Shown here: positions 63,239 through 64,000 of the stretch, in pieces | How the letters are laid out: every line of letters begins with the position of its first letter | How positions within the stretch are numbered: position 1 is the stretch's first letter | Assembly (NCBI GenBank): GCA_038230735.1 | Contig: JBBRMR010000019.1 | Location: 7,130 to 71,129, forward strand | Length of the DNA: 64,000 nucleotides | Source: Arcicella sp038230735 | GTDB lineage: Bacteria > Bacteroidota > Bacteroidia > Cytophagales > Spirosomataceae | Reading direction: 5' to 3' | The notes under the pieces: model-generated | What the model was told of the DNA's origin: nothing | Seen by the model: the letters and a program-made list of their open reading frames with translations, nothing else | The model's database searches: none | Position numbers and translations under genes: made by a program

Positions 63239-63904
63239 ATGTTCACAAAAAATAAACATCAATTCTTTGAGCTTAGTTGCTTAATATTTAGCCTTTTGGT
63301 GTTTTTTATTTTGTTAAAATTTTCACAAAATCTCGTGGTTAAAAACCCTAATGATTTTGGGAAATTCTTACTATCAAAAAAAGATATTTTTAAGTTAGTT
63401 TGGACAATTAATTTAGGCTTTTACCTGTGTTTAGCTTTAATTATTGTACTGACCAACTTTTTCCTTAAAAGCGGATATTTTATTGGTTGGTATTTAGGTT
63501 TCGTGCTATTTTTGATTCCAACCTACGTTGTGGCAATTTCAAACCTTTACTATGACAACTCAGTGGTTAAGTTTATTTTTTTTAGCCTTAGTAATATGAC
63601 TCAATTGGGAACAGTTATATGTGGACTAAGAATATTTCAAAACCTTACTGGCTTTAATGACGACGCTAAGTTCCGTCAATTAACTTTGTTTGCTACGTTT
63701 GGGTTACTATGTTGCAATGTAAGTTATTTTATTAAAAACTTAGATAATTTTACTGATAACCAAGCTATTGTTCTAACCTTAAACCTGATTTTTGTGCTTT
63801 CTTTTTTTATTATAATTGTTGAATGTTTTAAGGTTTTGAAAAGGGGAGTTAAAGAAAAAAAAAGGTTCTCTGACAGTTTTTGTGGAGTTATAAATTTTTC
63901 GTAA
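63239..63904 (+). CDS. Multi-span membrane protein, 3' end probably replaced by an IS
   Basis: 221 residues from the ATG at 63239 (MFTKNKHQFFELSCLIFSLL), with about six hydrophobic segments; resembles sensor-type membrane domains, but no family is recognised. The last 13 residues (from about 63864: RFSDSFCGVINFS) lie in the left end of the putative ISL3 element, so the original gene may have continued, perhaps into a kinase or regulator domain. Confidence 0.6.
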   Translation: MFTKNKHQFFELSCLIFSLLVFFILLKFSQNLVVKNPNDFGKFLLSKKDIFKLVWTINLGFYLCLALIIVLTNFFLKSGYFIGWYLGFVLFLIPTYVVAISNLYYDNSVVKFIFFSLSNMTQLGTVICGLRIFQNLTGFNDDAKFRQLTLFATFGLLCCNVSYFIKNLDNFTDNQAIVLTLNLIFVLSFFIIIVECFKVLKRGVKEKKRFSDSFCGVINFS

Positions 63905-64000
63905 TCTTGATAATGGAAAAGATTACTTTTTACGAAGAATTACTCAATTTGCCATCGGTTGAAATACTTGATATTAAAATTGATACTAAAATTATTACGA
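63864..64000 (+). mobile_element. Left end of an ISL3-like insertion sequence (cut by the window)
   Basis: The terminal repeat appears to begin GGTTCTCTGACAGTTTTTG at 63864, after an A8-9 tract that could be the target duplication. This resembles ISL3-family ends (GG-TCT-TGTCA). The transposase begins inside at 63913. Confidence 0.55.
63913..64000 (+). CDS. ISL3-like transposase, N-terminus only
   Basis: 29 residues before the window ends (MEKITFYEELLNLPSVEILD). The pattern of a short helix then LLNLPxVxIxxI is that of ISL3 transposase N-termini. The remainder (zinc motif, DDE domain) lies outside. Confidence 0.55.
   Translation, partial: MEKITFYEELLNLPSVEILDIKIDTKIIT

Noticed and set aside
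1..64000. tRNA, rRNA and origin sequences
   Set aside because: No cloverleaf, rRNA core or DnaA-box cluster was recognised by eye; a tRNAscan or Rfam search was not possible here.

Overview
The window looks like chromosomal DNA of a member of the Bacteroidota, most probably an environmental Cytophagales bacterium (Emticicia, Arcicella or Runella-like); the genus cannot be fixed from the sequence. The grounds are low G+C, a type IX secretion (T9SS) C-terminal sorting domain, Bacteroidota-type promoter boxes (TAnnTTTG), hardly any Shine-Dalgarno sequences, many lipoproteins and Tat-exported oxidoreductases, an ECF sigma/anti-sigma-like pair, a LytTR regulator, and bamD next to a Bacteroidota-type rpoZ. 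No rRNA, tRNA or CRISPR array was seen.

Layout. 1-4.5 kb: a truncated glucose/sorbosone dehydrogenase, then dipeptide epimerase, PLP aminotransferase and a class A beta-lactamase-like hydrolase, probably a murein-peptide module; a REP-type double hairpin supplies the end of the aminotransferase. 4.6-20.4 kb: a seven-repeat T9SS adhesin-like protein, a 1021-aa propeller/HEAT/cytochrome c protein, a 1439-aa Asp-box propeller with Ig-like repeats, TolC, an RRM protein, a YigZ protein and an AraC regulator. 20.5-32.3 kb: a tannin/gallate catabolic island with two DUF3500 proteins around a HupE/UreJ-like membrane protein, a secreted subtype-B tannase, an aromatic-acid MFS transporter, a VOC extradiol dioxygenase, GalB, GalC and GalD homologues and a DUF1932 dehydrogenase; a broken XisH/XisI pair sits inside it. 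32.3-45.8 kb: a Gfo/Idh/MocA plus DUF1080 operon, penicillin acylase, MBL hydrolase, a decayed HNH nuclease locus, a sugar isomerase, anti-sigma/ECF pair, moeA, moaC, mobA and miaA. 46-51 kb: a lysine/2-aminoadipate catabolic set (ALDH7, DUF1338 HglS-type, saccharopine dehydrogenase) separated by palindromic repeats. 51-64 kb: glycan genes, small envelope proteins, an M48 peptidase, bamD-rpoZ, a second Gfo/Idh/MocA with an M19 dipeptidase, a TonB receptor, a LytTR regulator frameshifted by an 8-bp tandem duplication, and a membrane protein apparently cut by an ISL3-like element that runs off the end.

The most notable system is the gallate island. It carries every step from galloyl esters to pyruvate and oxaloacetate, but the ring-opening enzyme is a type I (VOC) extradiol dioxygenase instead of the LigB-type GalA/DesB known for gallate. 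The function of the DUF3500-HupE-DUF3500 module linked to it is unknown. Several loci show recent small lesions: XisH (16-bp hairpin insertion), HNH (stop plus frameshift) and LytTR (8-bp duplication).
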